From NCBI GenBank assembly GCA_021803025.1, contig JAJZQV010000001.1, positions 1 through 64,000 of the forward strand: a stretch of DNA of 64,000 nucleotides, written 5' to 3'. The notes under the pieces are model-generated. The model was not told the origin of the DNA and searched no databases. It saw only the letters and a list, made by a program, of their open reading frames with translations. This document shows positions 18,098 through 26,888 of the stretch, piece after piece. The stretch comes from Actinomycetes bacterium (GTDB lineage Bacteria; Actinomycetota; Actinomycetes; Propionibacteriales; Propionibacteriaceae). The position numbers and the translations under genes are program-made. The stretch's first letter is position 1; each line of letters opens with the position of its first letter.

Positions 18098-21000
18098 TCA
18101 GCAGACTCGCTGTCGAGTGACTCCCGGGAGGTAGCGCGCCCACTCGTCGTCTGTGAGAGGCGTGCCTTGCTTGGCGCACAGGCTCGCCCGGGCCGCCGCG
18201 GGGGTGGTGTCCCATTCGCGGAGCAGGCCCGTGTCCCCTGCCCCGAGCAGCTTCTGCCCGTCGGCGTAGAACCGCACGTCGAGCGCGCCCCCCAAGCCCC
18301 CAGCGAGGCTGTACCGTGCCGTCGCGTCTTTGCCGATGTCCCAGAGCCATAGGTATCCCTCGCCCGAGGCTGCAGCAAGGTGCTGACCGTCCGGCGAGAA
18401 GTTCACGCCGACCACTGGTGAGATGGCGTCGTGGTACGTGCGGACGATCGCCGGCTTCGCTGGACTGCTGAGGTCCCACACATAGACGGTCCCCAGATCC
18501 GTACCGGCGGCAACGTACTTCCCCTGCCGGCTCGTCGTGACAGCCGTAGGATTTGCGTCGGTCTTGAGCGTCTCGAGCAGGCGAGGATTGGCCGCAGTGA
18601 GGTCGAACACCATGACATACCCGTCCGCGGACCCCACGAAGTAGAACCTTCCATCGGCTGTGAAGGCCCCAGTCTGCGGCGTGGGGGTGTCGAGGGTGGC
18701 CGTCGGCGTCCAGGTGCCATCCGCACTTCGGTGGGCGACGATCGAGGTGACACCCAGGAAGCGGGTCGCGACCAGAGTGTCCCCGTCCGGGGAGACCGCG
18801 ATGCTGCCGAAGCTGCCGGCGTCGGTGAGCTGACTGGTACGAGGCGTCCCCGCTCCTTGATCGGTCAAAGGCCAGGTCACCACGCCCCCCGAGCTCGTTC
18901 CGACGACTAGCTCGGTGCCGGCCGCGTTGATGGCGAGGGCGCTGCCCAACCTGACTCCGCTCGGTACGCTCGGTGTGGCGGCAGCACCGAGGCGGATGCC
19001 CTTCCACAGCATCGCCTTGCCTCCCGAAGAGGTGGCGAGCCACTTCTGTCCCAGGGAGTCCGAGGCAAGCTGCCACAGGGGCGTACCAGTTCGACGGATG
19101 ACCGGCGAGCGGGCGTCCCAGACACGCAGCGCGCCGTCGACGCTGGAGGTGACGATCTGCGCACCCGCCCAGGCGACCGACGTCACCTGGGCTGGATCGG
19201 ACAGAACCCGACCGACGCTCCAGTCGGCCGTACCGACGACGTAGGTCTTCTGGTCCGAGTCCGCGATCGCAAGCTGGCTGCCGTCCGCATTGAAGGCCAC
19301 TCCGTTGACGAAGCTCGTGACCTCACTGAGGCTTGCCATCTGCTCTCCGGATGTGAGATCCCAGAGGCGGACCTCCGCAGCTGCCAGCCCGGCCGCCAGC
19401 CAGTGCTCGTCCCGGCTCACCGCGAGCGCCTGCACACGTCCGGTCCGGGGGTGCGCCTCTGGCAGCGTGCCCACTTGCACGTACGCAGCGCCGCTCCTCC
19501 GCCATCGAGTAACGGCCCCGTCGCCGCCCAGGAAGACGTCGCCCGATGGGGCGACCGCCACGGCGCGCGCAGCGGCGGGGGCGTCCTGAATCGCCGTCAA
19601 GGTCTGGCCAGCCACGGTCAGCCATGACACCGAGTGCTCGGCGCCGAAGACCAGGAGGGAGCCATCGCCAGAGAATGCCGTCGAGTACGTCGTGTCCTTC
19701 GGACAGGTCCCATACAGCTGCGTCGGCGCGGCCGTGATGTCCCACACCGTACGGCACTTGCCCGCCGTAGCCACGAGGACGTGGTCGCCTCGCACCACCG
19801 CTGCCACAGCGTAGATCGGTGACGCGCTGGTGTCGGCAAGGAACGTGGTTCCCGGAGAGGTTCTGAGCGCCGCGGTGGGCCACCACGTCACCTCACCGAC
19901 AGAGTTGGCCCGGAACACATACGTGCCGTCGCCCGTAGCACCAGCCACCGAGCTCAGCGGCCCGGTCCACCGCGTCGGGGTGTCGGCGGCAGCGGCGTCG
20001 AGTACCGCCGAGTTGCCCTCTCGCGTGTCGCTGATGACCGATGCGGCCGTCGCCATCTGGGCGCGCACGTTGGGGTCAACGACGCGGAGCTGCACGGATG
20101 CAGCCGCGACCTGGCGGGACTGGGCATCCGCCTGGATCCGCTGCGTATGCACGACCTGGTAACCGGCGACCACCGCGAGCACAGTGGTCAGGCTCGCCAG
20201 GGTGGTGACTAGTCGGGTTCGACGCCGGAGTCGACCGTTCACGATCCGTTCCTGCTGGACGACCGATGCGAAATGGGACTCGCTCGCTGCGACGAACTCC
20301 GTCACGACGGGCTGGGCGCCGTTGGACTCCTGCAGCGCAGACTGGAACACAGGAAGCCGGTCGACAGGGAGCAGGAGGGCGTCGGGACGGCCCTGCTCCT
20401 GCCACGAGGCCGCTGCTTGTTGAAGCCGCTCCATCGCTCGCAGCCGAGCGCGGTCCTCCTCGATCCACCCGTGGAGCCTCGGCCAGTGCGCGATCAGCGC
20501 ATCGTGGCTGATCCACACCTCGCTATCCGAGATGGTCAGCAGCCGCGCGGCCGCAAACACGCGAGCCGCCGCGCGGTGGTTCTCGCTCAGCTCGTCGAGC
20601 CGCGCATGCCTTCGAACGATCGCCTCACCATCGAGCCTGACGAGTCTCAGGAACATTGACTTGACGGTGTCGGTTTCCTCTTGTCCTGACGTCGAGTATG
20701 CGCTCTCCGCAAGCTCGTCGATGCTGTGGGCGAGCCCTCCGGCTGCGAGATAGTCAGAGGCCCGGAACACGCTGCCGTCCGATCGCGTCCATCCTGCGGC
20801 CAAGGCATTCGAGATCAGGGGCAGCACGCTGGGCTGCATGTCGCCGCCGGTCAGCCCGGCATCGCGAAGTACAAGCTCGACCAGTTGGGGGTCAACTGTC
20901 GCCCCGGCCGTCTGGGCGGGCCCAGACACGATCTGACGAACGTCATCCGGGGTCACCGGACCGATCAGGAACGGGCGACTCAGAGGCTCACGGAGCCCCG

Positions 21001-21682
21001 GGAATTGAGCCGCCTCACCGAACGCGTCCGCGCGCAGCACCGCCAACGCCACGACTCCTTCCGGCAAGACCGACAGCCTGTCGATTCCTTCGACATGTCC
21101 GCTGCGGATCTGGTCGTCGAGCTGGTCGACGATCCACAGCTCGTGCGGGTCCTGGGCGTCCTGGGTCGAGACCTCCGAGAGTCGGAGAAACCTGACTCTC
21201 CACCCTTCGAGCACCCCGCCCGGCTGGGTGTGCCGACCGGCCACACCGGCGGCCACCAAGGACGACTTCCCGCTCCCCGACGCGCCCAGAACGACGAGCA
21301 GACGCTGCTTCGCCTCGTTGAACCGGTGCAGGACCTCTGTAGCGAGGCGAGCCGACTCTGCGTCGCGTCCGGAGAAGAGGGTCCAGTCAGAGGCCGTGTA
21401 CGGCCGCAGTCCAAGGTACGGAGACTCCTTCGCCAACCATGAGCCTTCAACGTCAGCACCCCAGAGCTCCGGAGTGATGTAGTCGTCGAGGCCGAGCCGA
21501 TGAACGAGCAGCAGGAACTGAGGACGGAGAGCGGGCGTCGGGAAATGGCGACCATTCAGCCAGCCCTGCACGGTCGCAGTCGGCAACCCGACGATGCGGG
21601 CCGCGCCGCGGATGGAAACGTGCTGCTCACGGCGGGCCTGCTCGAGCGCAGCGGCCAGTTGATCTCGCACTGAGATGGACAC
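18098..21682 (-). CDS. HTH - nSTAND1 NTPase - WD40 repeat protein
   Basis: A 1194-residue STAND protein. Residues about 5-48 form a lambda-repressor-like helix-turn-helix (SIRGAARIVGLPTATVQGWL). An nSTAND1-type NTPase follows (about 88-480) opening with YLGLRPYTASDWTLFSGRD and containing Walker A GASGSGKSSL (133-142) and LWIVDQLDD as Walker B. One hydrophobic helix lies at about 489-511, then a C-terminal WD40 propeller (about 560-1190; repeated LAVSRDEHWLAAG- and VRLWDL-type units). STAND proteins act as sensor switches that assemble upon ligand binding; WD40 would be the sensor. Such HTH-STAND-WD40 proteins are common in actinobacteria and some STANDs are antiphage sensors. The start is GTG at 21682 with an upstream GAGAGG. 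The ligand and output are unknown. Confidence 0.9.
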   Translation of the reverse strand: MSISVRDQLAAALEQARREQHVSIRGAARIVGLPTATVQGWLNGRHFPTPALRPQFLLLVHRLGLDDYITPELWGADVEGSWLAKESPYLGLRPYTASDWTLFSGRDAESARLATEVLHRFNEAKQRLLVVLGASGSGKSSLVAAGVAGRHTQPGGVLEGWRVRFLRLSEVSTQDAQDPHELWIVDQLDDQIRSGHVEGIDRLSVLPEGVVALAVLRADAFGEAAQFPGLREPLSRPFLIGPVTPDDVRQIVSGPAQTAGATVDPQLVELVLRDAGLTGGDMQPSVLPLISNALAAGWTRSDGSVFRASDYLAAGGLAHSIDELAESAYSTSGQEETDTVKSMFLRLVRLDGEAIVRRHARLDELSENHRAAARVFAAARLLTISDSEVWISHDALIAHWPRLHGWIEEDRARLRAMERLQQAAASWQEQGRPDALLLPVDRLPVFQSALQESNGAQPVVTEFVAASESHFASVVQQERIVNGRLRRRTRLVTTLASLTTVLAVVAGYQVVHTQRIQADAQSRQVAAASVQLRVVDPNVRAQMATAASVISDTREGNSAVLDAAAADTPTRWTGPLSSVAGATGDGTYVFRANSVGEVTWWPTAALRTSPGTTFLADTSASPIYAVAAVVRGDHVLVATAGKCRTVWDITAAPTQLYGTCPKDTTYSTAFSGDGSLLVFGAEHSVSWLTVAGQTLTAIQDAPAAARAVAVAPSGDVFLGGDGAVTRWRRSGAAYVQVGTLPEAHPRTGRVQALAVSRDEHWLAAGLAAAEVRLWDLTSGEQMASLSEVTSFVNGVAFNADGSQLAIADSDQKTYVVGTADWSVGRVLSDPAQVTSVAWAGAQIVTSSVDGALRVWDARSPVIRRTGTPLWQLASDSLGQKWLATSSGGKAMLWKGIRLGAAATPSVPSGVRLGSALAINAAGTELVVGTSSGGVVTWPLTDQGAGTPRTSQLTDAGSFGSIAVSPDGDTLVATRFLGVTSIVAHRSADGTWTPTATLDTPTPQTGAFTADGRFYFVGSADGYVMVFDLTAANPRLLETLKTDANPTAVTTSRQGKYVAAGTDLGTVYVWDLSSPAKPAIVRTYHDAISPVVGVNFSPDGQHLAAASGEGYLWLWDIGKDATARYSLAGGLGGALDVRFYADGQKLLGAGDTGLLREWDTTPAAARASLCAKQGTPLTDDEWARYLPGVTRQRVC

Positions 21683-21968
21683 AGCCGGAATCCTCTCAGA
21701 ACCACGTCATGCACTGGGTCGGCAGGTGACTTCCGGATACAGGTGACGCGCAGGATCGTGCATTCGATGTCTCGCAAGCCGCGACCTCCCTACGCGGATG
21801 AAAGTCGCCCATGAGCCACACGCATCCGCTCGTTCCTGCTCTCGCGCGACGCTTCGTACTTTCCACACCGCGACGACTCGCTCGTACGTCTACCCACCTT
21901 TCGACTGACATCTGAGCCCTTCAGCGGCAGACACCGACCACCGGTGGTCGCAACTTCTGGGCCGCGCC
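21683..21968. other. intergenic region, promoter side of the STAND gene
   Basis: A 286-bp gap between the primase-helicase stop and the STAND start. It is less GC-rich than the flanking genes. It should contain the STAND promoter, but I see no clear hexamers, repeat or RNA gene. Confidence 0.45.
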
Positions 21969-24350
21969 CTATTGCCCCACCACTTCGAAGCCGAGGGCTC
22001 GATAGCCGGGCATGCGGCGCCGCAGGGAGGCGGCAACTATCGGTGTTGCCACATCGTGGTAGTCGTGGGCTTCGGCGACGTCCTTGCCCGGCGAGCTTCG
22101 AACCACGCGACCCGCGCACTGGACGAGGAGGCCGTCGAAAGAGATCGGCCCGGCGAGGAACAGAGTGTCGAGTGCTGGGACGTCGAATCCCTCGCCGATG
22201 AAGGGGGTCGTGCCGATGACCACGATCGCGTCTCCCGGACGGGCGTCAGCAAGTTCCGCGACGGTGCTTCGTCGTTCGCTCGCCGACATGCCCCCTTGGA
22301 GCACGAGCGGTCGCTGCCCGTGGCTGGTCAGCTGCTTGGCGAGGGTGTCGACGTGTGCAACGCGCCTCGTGAGTACGAGGCAGTTCCGGCGGCGGCCGAG
22401 GGCCTCGAGGATGTCAGCGACGATCTGGTCGTTTCGGTCCTCGTCGGCAATGAGGGCCCGTTGCACTTCGGCAAGGGTGGCTGGGTCGGAGAAGTCCACG
22501 TCGCCAAAGGCGAAGCGGGTGTCGTGGATGTGCAACTCGCGCCGCGGACCGCCTTCCGCTACGTCTGGGGCCAACAGCGTGCCGGGATGCTGGGTGGCGC
22601 CGATCACGTGCCGGATGGGACCGAGCTGCCATGTAGCCAGATCACCGAGTCCGTCGCGTCGCTTGGGCGTGGCCGTGAGCCCGAGCCAGAAGCGAGCCGC
22701 CATGGGCTTCACCGAATGCTCGTAGGCGGCCGCCGCCAAGTGGTGGCACTCGTCGACGATGACCTGCCCATAGTCGTTGGTCAGCTGGTCGATCTCCTCG
22801 CGCCTGGCGAGGGAGGGGAGCATCGCGATGTCGACAATGCCGCTGAGTTTCTTGCGTCCGCCGCCCAGCTGGCCCGCACGGATCCCCAGGAACTGCTCAA
22901 TCCGGGTCCGCCACTGTTCCGCGAGTGCCTTCCGGTCGACCAGGACGAGGGTCGACGTCCCCCGCTCGGCAATGAGTGCGCACGCCATGACCGTCTTGCC
23001 AGCGCCGGGCGGTGCCACGAGGATGCCGTCGTCGTGGGCGAGGAGCGCATTGACCGCTGATGCTTGAGGTTCGGACAACTCCGTACCCAAGGCGAGGTCG
23101 ATCTCCCGACCAGGCCTGCGCGCGTCGGTGACCTCCAGACGAGAGCCGGATCGTTCGACGATTTCCGCGACCTGATGCCGTAGTCCTCGAGGGAGCACCA
23201 GTCGATCATCGAGAGTGACGTCGTAGCCTCGAACGAACCGGGGCGTGTCCCACGTCGACTTCCGCAGTCGCTGAAGCTCGTAGAACTTCGGGTTCGCCAG
23301 CGACGCGACGTGCTTCAAGGTCGCGACCGCCGAGGGGGTCAGCTGGGACATGTCGATCGCAAGACCGGCAGCGAGCTCCGCGCGGACCACCGCTGGCAGC
23401 CGGGGCTGGACCTTGCTGGCGGTCGACACACTCACCACCGCGATTCCGCTCCCCATCGGGGTCGGCCCCACATGCTTGGCAAGGCGGGCCGCGTCACGTG
23501 GGTCGAGGCGATCGAGGGTGGACAGGTAGGCCCATTGGTCGGCATGCGGCTCCAGGGTTGCCAGATCGAGGAAGACCGTCAGCCCATCGCGGCGACGCCG
23601 GCCCTGCAGGGGCGCCGCGATGAGGTTCCCGAACCCACCTGCTGGGAGAAGATCCTGGTTAGGGAACAGCCGGTCGTACGAGCGCAGGTCCATCGCCCCC
23701 CGCAGCACCATCGCCTCGTGGACAAGCCACGTCCCGATGGCCCGCGCGGTCACAGCCGGAACGGGGCCCGAGAACATGATCCACACGTGCGCCCCGCGCC
23801 CAGACTGGGAGATCTCCACGGCAGCCGGGATCCGTCGGCTCCTGGCGGCCTTCGCGTATGCCAGCGCATCCATCATCGCCACGGCTCCATCGAAGTCGGC
23901 CGCCAGGAAATGGCAGGCGTTGGTGGTCAGCAGTGGGTACAGGCCGATGAAGACCTCCCCTGCCAGGTGCGCGCCCAGCACGTCCGGCGTCAACGGGAGG
24001 TGACGGATGCTGCTGCGGTCCGCGCCCTTTCGCCAGCCGCCGGCCACGGCCGGCGACCACCCGCTCAGCCCGGATCGGGCGTTCTCCCAGCGCACTGCGT
24101 ACACGTCGCGGCGCGCCTGGAATCGGTCCGCATACAGCCGAAGCTTGTCGTCCAAGGACGACGCCATGGTGACCATCCCCGGAGTCGCCAACGGCATCGC
24201 CGGCTGCTCAGCGGCCGGCGTCGTGTCCCAGCCGCGCAGCTCGAGCAGCCGCGACAACCGAGCGTTCTCATCGCGCAGACGCTCCAGCTCGCGAGCCAAA
24301 ACGGCGATCTCGGCACGACCCGACGAAGAGTCCATGCCTCCCATTCTCAC
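21969..24350 (-). CDS. TOTE-type archaeo-eukaryotic primase fused to SF2 helicase
   Basis: A 793-residue fusion. Residues 12-42 form a coiled coil (ARELERLRDENARLSRLLE). Residues about 70-290 match the archaeo-eukaryotic primase fold of the TOTE conflict-system type: FLAADFDG gives the catalytic D-x-D near 147, SGRGAHVWIMF supplies the His motif, and LPAGGFGNLIAAPLQG the third motif. Residues about 425-793 form a superfamily 2 helicase with Walker A APPGAGKT (near 445), DECHH, LTATPKRRDG and the C-terminal QCAGRVVR arginine finger motif. Such primase-helicase fusions are proposed to act in conflict between hosts and mobile DNA. Start choice is unsure: GTG at 24350, ATG at 24344 or ATG at 24335. 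The HepT gene ends 12 bp upstream, so all may be one transcript. Confidence 0.87.
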   Translation of the reverse strand: MRMGGMDSSSGRAEIAVLARELERLRDENARLSRLLELRGWDTTPAAEQPAMPLATPGMVTMASSLDDKLRLYADRFQARRDVYAVRWENARSGLSGWSPAVAGGWRKGADRSSIRHLPLTPDVLGAHLAGEVFIGLYPLLTTNACHFLAADFDGAVAMMDALAYAKAARSRRIPAAVEISQSGRGAHVWIMFSGPVPAVTARAIGTWLVHEAMVLRGAMDLRSYDRLFPNQDLLPAGGFGNLIAAPLQGRRRRDGLTVFLDLATLEPHADQWAYLSTLDRLDPRDAARLAKHVGPTPMGSGIAVVSVSTASKVQPRLPAVVRAELAAGLAIDMSQLTPSAVATLKHVASLANPKFYELQRLRKSTWDTPRFVRGYDVTLDDRLVLPRGLRHQVAEIVERSGSRLEVTDARRPGREIDLALGTELSEPQASAVNALLAHDDGILVAPPGAGKTVMACALIAERGTSTLVLVDRKALAEQWRTRIEQFLGIRAGQLGGGRKKLSGIVDIAMLPSLARREEIDQLTNDYGQVIVDECHHLAAAAYEHSVKPMAARFWLGLTATPKRRDGLGDLATWQLGPIRHVIGATQHPGTLLAPDVAEGGPRRELHIHDTRFAFGDVDFSDPATLAEVQRALIADEDRNDQIVADILEALGRRRNCLVLTRRVAHVDTLAKQLTSHGQRPLVLQGGMSASERRSTVAELADARPGDAIVVIGTTPFIGEGFDVPALDTLFLAGPISFDGLLVQCAGRVVRSSPGKDVAEAHDYHDVATPIVAASLRRRMPGYRALGFEVVGQ

Positions 24351-24362
24351 GTGGGACTTCGA

Positions 24363-24686
24363 TCAGAGACTGCTCAAGCGTTCGGCCAGTGGGCCGAGTT
24401 GTCGATCGACGATGTCAATGATGAGGTCCGGGTTCACGCGGAAGTACTCGTGTACGACGATGTTGCGCAAACCCGCGATCGCGGACCACGGGACGTCGGG
24501 CATTCGCTCGCGCGACTCGCTGGGCAACGAACGGACTGCCTCACCGATCACCGCGAGGTTGCGCAAGACAGCGTCGTAAGCCATCGGGGCGAACTCATCG
24601 TCGCCACCGAGGTAAGGGCGATAGTCCTGGCACCGCTGGATCGCGTGGAGGATGTCGGAGAACCGCTCCTGGTCTGATCGACTCAC
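24363..24686 (-). CDS. hepT: HepT-like ribonuclease toxin (DUF86)
   Basis: A 107-residue helical HEPN protein with the catalytic R-x4-H-x-Y motif intact as RNIVVHEY near residues 73-80. In this type VII toxin-antitoxin family HepT cleaves RNA and is silenced when MntA AMPylates the Tyr of the motif. The GTG start overlaps the mntA stop (GTGA), the standard coupled arrangement of antitoxin first and toxin second. The following primase-helicase begins only 12 bp downstream, suggesting co-transcription. Confidence 0.92.
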   Translation of the reverse strand: MSRSDQERFSDILHAIQRCQDYRPYLGGDDEFAPMAYDAVLRNLAVIGEAVRSLPSESRERMPDVPWSAIAGLRNIVVHEYFRVNPDLIIDIVDRQLGPLAERLSSL

Positions 24687-25003
24687 AGCGCCACCGAGTC
24701 ACCCAGCGCACTCGCTGAAACCTCACCACGCAGAAGCGAAGGCGTCACGACGTCGACCCTCAGCCCCAAGACCTGGCCCAACTCTTCTGCGATACCTGCG
24801 ACGCACAGCAACTCGTTGCCCCGGCCCGGGACGAGATCTACGAGAAGATCAATGTCACTCTCGGGAGTGGCGTCGCCTCTTGCCACCGAGCCAAACAGCC
24901 GGGGGTTGACGGCCCCGTACCGCCGCAAGATGTCGTCTAGGGCAGCACGCTGCGCCGCAATCGCTGCACGCAGCGACACGCTCTCGGCAGTCACCATGCT
25001 CAT
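24683..25003 (-). CDS. mntA: MntA-like minimal nucleotidyltransferase antitoxin
   Basis: A 106-residue MNT-fold nucleotidyltransferase with the signature GSVARGD followed by SDIDLLVD (G-S-x10-D-x-D), so metal and nucleotide binding residues are present. It should neutralise HepT by AMPylation. The start is taken at ATG 25003; ATG 24997 is an alternative; a longer open frame upstream shows no similarity. It is the first gene of the MntA-HepT pair. Confidence 0.9.
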   Translation of the reverse strand: MSMVTAESVSLRAAIAAQRAALDDILRRYGAVNPRLFGSVARGDATPESDIDLLVDLVPGRGNELLCVAGIAEELGQVLGLRVDVVTPSLLRGEVSASALGDSVAL

Positions 25004-25582
25004 GTTGCGATCGTACCGGGCTAGGTGCTCAAGAGCAGGGGACGCGGTCCACCGACCCCCGCACCAGACCACGCCAGCTCGCACGGTGACGCTGATGGCG
25101 TGGGTATCGATTGTCGTAGAAGGCGTTCGGCGCGGTCATCGGCCCAGCCGACCTCGATCGGCGGTCTCGGCCATCGCCGATCTGGCCCTCGAGTCACGGA
25201 GCAAGCGCCGTCAGCGGGTCGTGACAGCGCCCGTCAGGGAGCGTGATGATCGCGTCGATCTCCTGGCGTTGGAGTCGGCAGTGGCATACCTCTAGGACAA
25301 GGATTGCAGCATCCCTGAGACGAGGACTGCAGGCCTCGCTCTACCGAACGCCTCGATGCTCCCGCTGGATCTGCACCCCGGAGGGAGCTTGTTCACCTTC
25401 TGGTGCAGCCAATGGAACTGAACACACTCACCTCGGCAGACCCGCCCGGAGCGGCCTCCAGCGCCCTCCACGGAGGAGTCCGCCGCGAAAGATAGCGCAA
25501 AAATAGCGCACAGATAGCGGACCAGGGCCTCAACGTGGAGTCCGGTGCGGGGTATACGCCCTAGTCAGGGCGCAGTTCACAG
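25004..25582. other. intergenic region with a possible gene relic
   Basis: A gap of 579 bp between mntA and the 3' end of tRNA-Ser. On the minus strand around 25235-25290 a short stretch reads EIDAIITLPDGR, like a strand pair seen in DUF4143 (AAA-family) proteins, then breaks off with a stop; it may be the remains of such a gene. At about 25491-25520 the motif ATAGCGCA recurs two to three times in an AT-rich patch. Nothing else is recognised. Confidence 0.4.
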
Positions 25583-25670
25583 TGGCGGAGGATACGAGAT
25601 TCGAACTCGTGAGGGCTTGCACCCAACCCGCTTTCCAAGCGAGCGCCATAGGCCTCTAGGCGAATCCTCC
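25583..25670 (-). tRNA. tRNA-Ser(GGA)
   Basis: Class II tRNA on the minus strand. The acceptor strands GGAGGAT and ATCCTCC pair perfectly, the anticodon loop is TTGGAAA (anticodon GGA, reading UCC/UCU), a long variable arm is present as expected for serine, the T arm has GAGTTCGAATCTC, and CCA is encoded. Its 3' end faces the toxin-antitoxin/primase island, a common place for island insertion. Confidence 0.96.
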
Positions 25671-25730
25671 GCCGAGGATCGTACAGGGGCCCCCACGACT
25701 TCGGCCAACCGCGGTCGAGTCGCTACAGTT

Positions 25731-25828
25731 GGGCCTCAGGTCCTCCGCGCGGCGGTACCTCACCGAACTCCCCCAGGGCGGAGACGCAGCAAGGGTAGGA
25801 GAGCTCTTCCGGGTGCGCGGGGGGCCCC
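25731..25828 (+). ncRNA. ffs: bacterial small signal recognition particle RNA (4.5S-like)
   Basis: The conserved SRP domain IV is recognisable: AACTCCCCCAGG on one side and GCAGCAAGGGTA on the other of the apical loop. Flanking GGGCC and GGGGGGCCC strands close the long hairpin. It is about 98 nt, transcribed away from tRNA-Ser; the 60-bp space between them would hold both promoters. It binds Ffh for membrane-protein targeting. Ends are estimated from the stem. Confidence 0.85.
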
Positions 25829-25937
25829 TTGACGTCTCCGGCCCACCGCAAGGTCGTGCGACCCGCCTCAGTCCTCCCGGGGCTCCGCACCCCAGCCCCC
25901 CGGTGGCCCGCACGGCCACGGCCCCCACCGGTGCAGG

Positions 25938-26525
25938 ATGGACCCCATGCAGATCCCCTGGTCGGACGGCACGTGGACCCACCCGCCCGTACGTGTCGAG
26001 CCCGTCGGCGACACCCTCCGCGTCACCGCGGCCGAGGGGTCGGACGCGTGGCGGCACACCTCGTACGGCTTCGTCCACGACACCGAGCACGCCCTGCTCC
26101 GGCCGCTCGCGGTCGGCCGCGCCGTCGAGGTCGACTTCCTCTGCGCGCTCAGCGGCCAGTTCGACCAGGCCGGCGCCTATGTGCGCTTCGACGATGAGCA
26201 CTGGGTCAAGGCCGGCGTCGAGCACTCCGACGGCGTCGACATGCTCGGCGGCGTCGTCACCATGGGGCGCTCCGACTGGTCCACCGCGCCCGTCCCCGAC
26301 TGGTCGGGCCGGGTCGTGACGATCCGGATCTCCCGGGCCGAGGAGTCGCTGACCGTACGGGCCCGGGTGGACGCCGGTCCGTACCACCTCGTCCGCCTCG
26401 CCCCCACCCCACCCGGCGCCGACGCCACCGCCGGGCCATTCCTCTGCGCGCCCACGCGCTCTGGCTTCGCCGTCGACCTCCTCGCCTGGCGCGAGACCGA
26501 GGCCGACGCCTCACTCCACGTGTAA
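25938..26525 (+). CDS. DUF1349 domain-containing protein
   Basis: A 195-residue soluble beta-sandwich protein of the DUF1349 (YesU-like, concanavalin-like) family. Typical elements are the early HTSYGFVHDTEHALL, the QAGAYVRFDDEHWVKAGVE strand pair and a final AVDLLAWRE. The function is unknown; relatives are linked to sugar metabolism. ATG 25938 or ATG 25947 may be the start. It stands alone downstream of the SRP RNA. Confidence 0.85.
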   Translation: MDPMQIPWSDGTWTHPPVRVEPVGDTLRVTAAEGSDAWRHTSYGFVHDTEHALLRPLAVGRAVEVDFLCALSGQFDQAGAYVRFDDEHWVKAGVEHSDGVDMLGGVVTMGRSDWSTAPVPDWSGRVVTIRISRAEESLTVRARVDAGPYHLVRLAPTPPGADATAGPFLCAPTRSGFAVDLLAWRETEADASLHV

Positions 26526-26888
26526 CGACTCGGAGTCGGGCGCGGACGCGCTGGTCCGGTGATGCATGAGCCCATCAGGCCATGGGGGGCCGCCTCCCCC
26601 TTCTCGAATCCACCCCAAAAGGGCTCGGCGGCCGTTCAACCCCGTTTGGCGTCGTTATGGGAGGGGGAGCCAGGCTCCTCTCGCGCCCGACCCCGTTTGT
26701 GGTCGTTCTGGAGCCATATGGAGGGCTGAGAACGACACCAAACGGGGTCCGCCGTCTGGTGGAGTGGACAAGGGCCGCGAAAACGACACCGAAGGGGGTC
26801 GCTCACGACTCGCTGCCGACCGGCAACCCGCCGATCCAACTCCCTGACACCCCGGTACGGTGCCAACGCGCGCCCATACGATGAACTC
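26526..26888. repeat. intergenic nested inverted repeats (CCCCGTTTGG-type)
   Basis: This 363-bp gap contains four related units: forward at about 26638-26660 and 26689-26711, reverse at 26728-26750 and 26777-26800. The core is ACCCCGTTTGGCGTCGTT and its complement. The inner pair forms a hairpin with a 16-bp loop, and the outer pair brackets it. No gene is seen in the gap. It looks like a REP- or MITE-type element. Confidence 0.7.

Noticed and set aside
26582-26884. Short plus-strand frames in the gap between the DUF1349 and YwiC-like genes
   Set aside because: They run through the inverted-repeat units and encode low-complexity sequence without a ribosome site.
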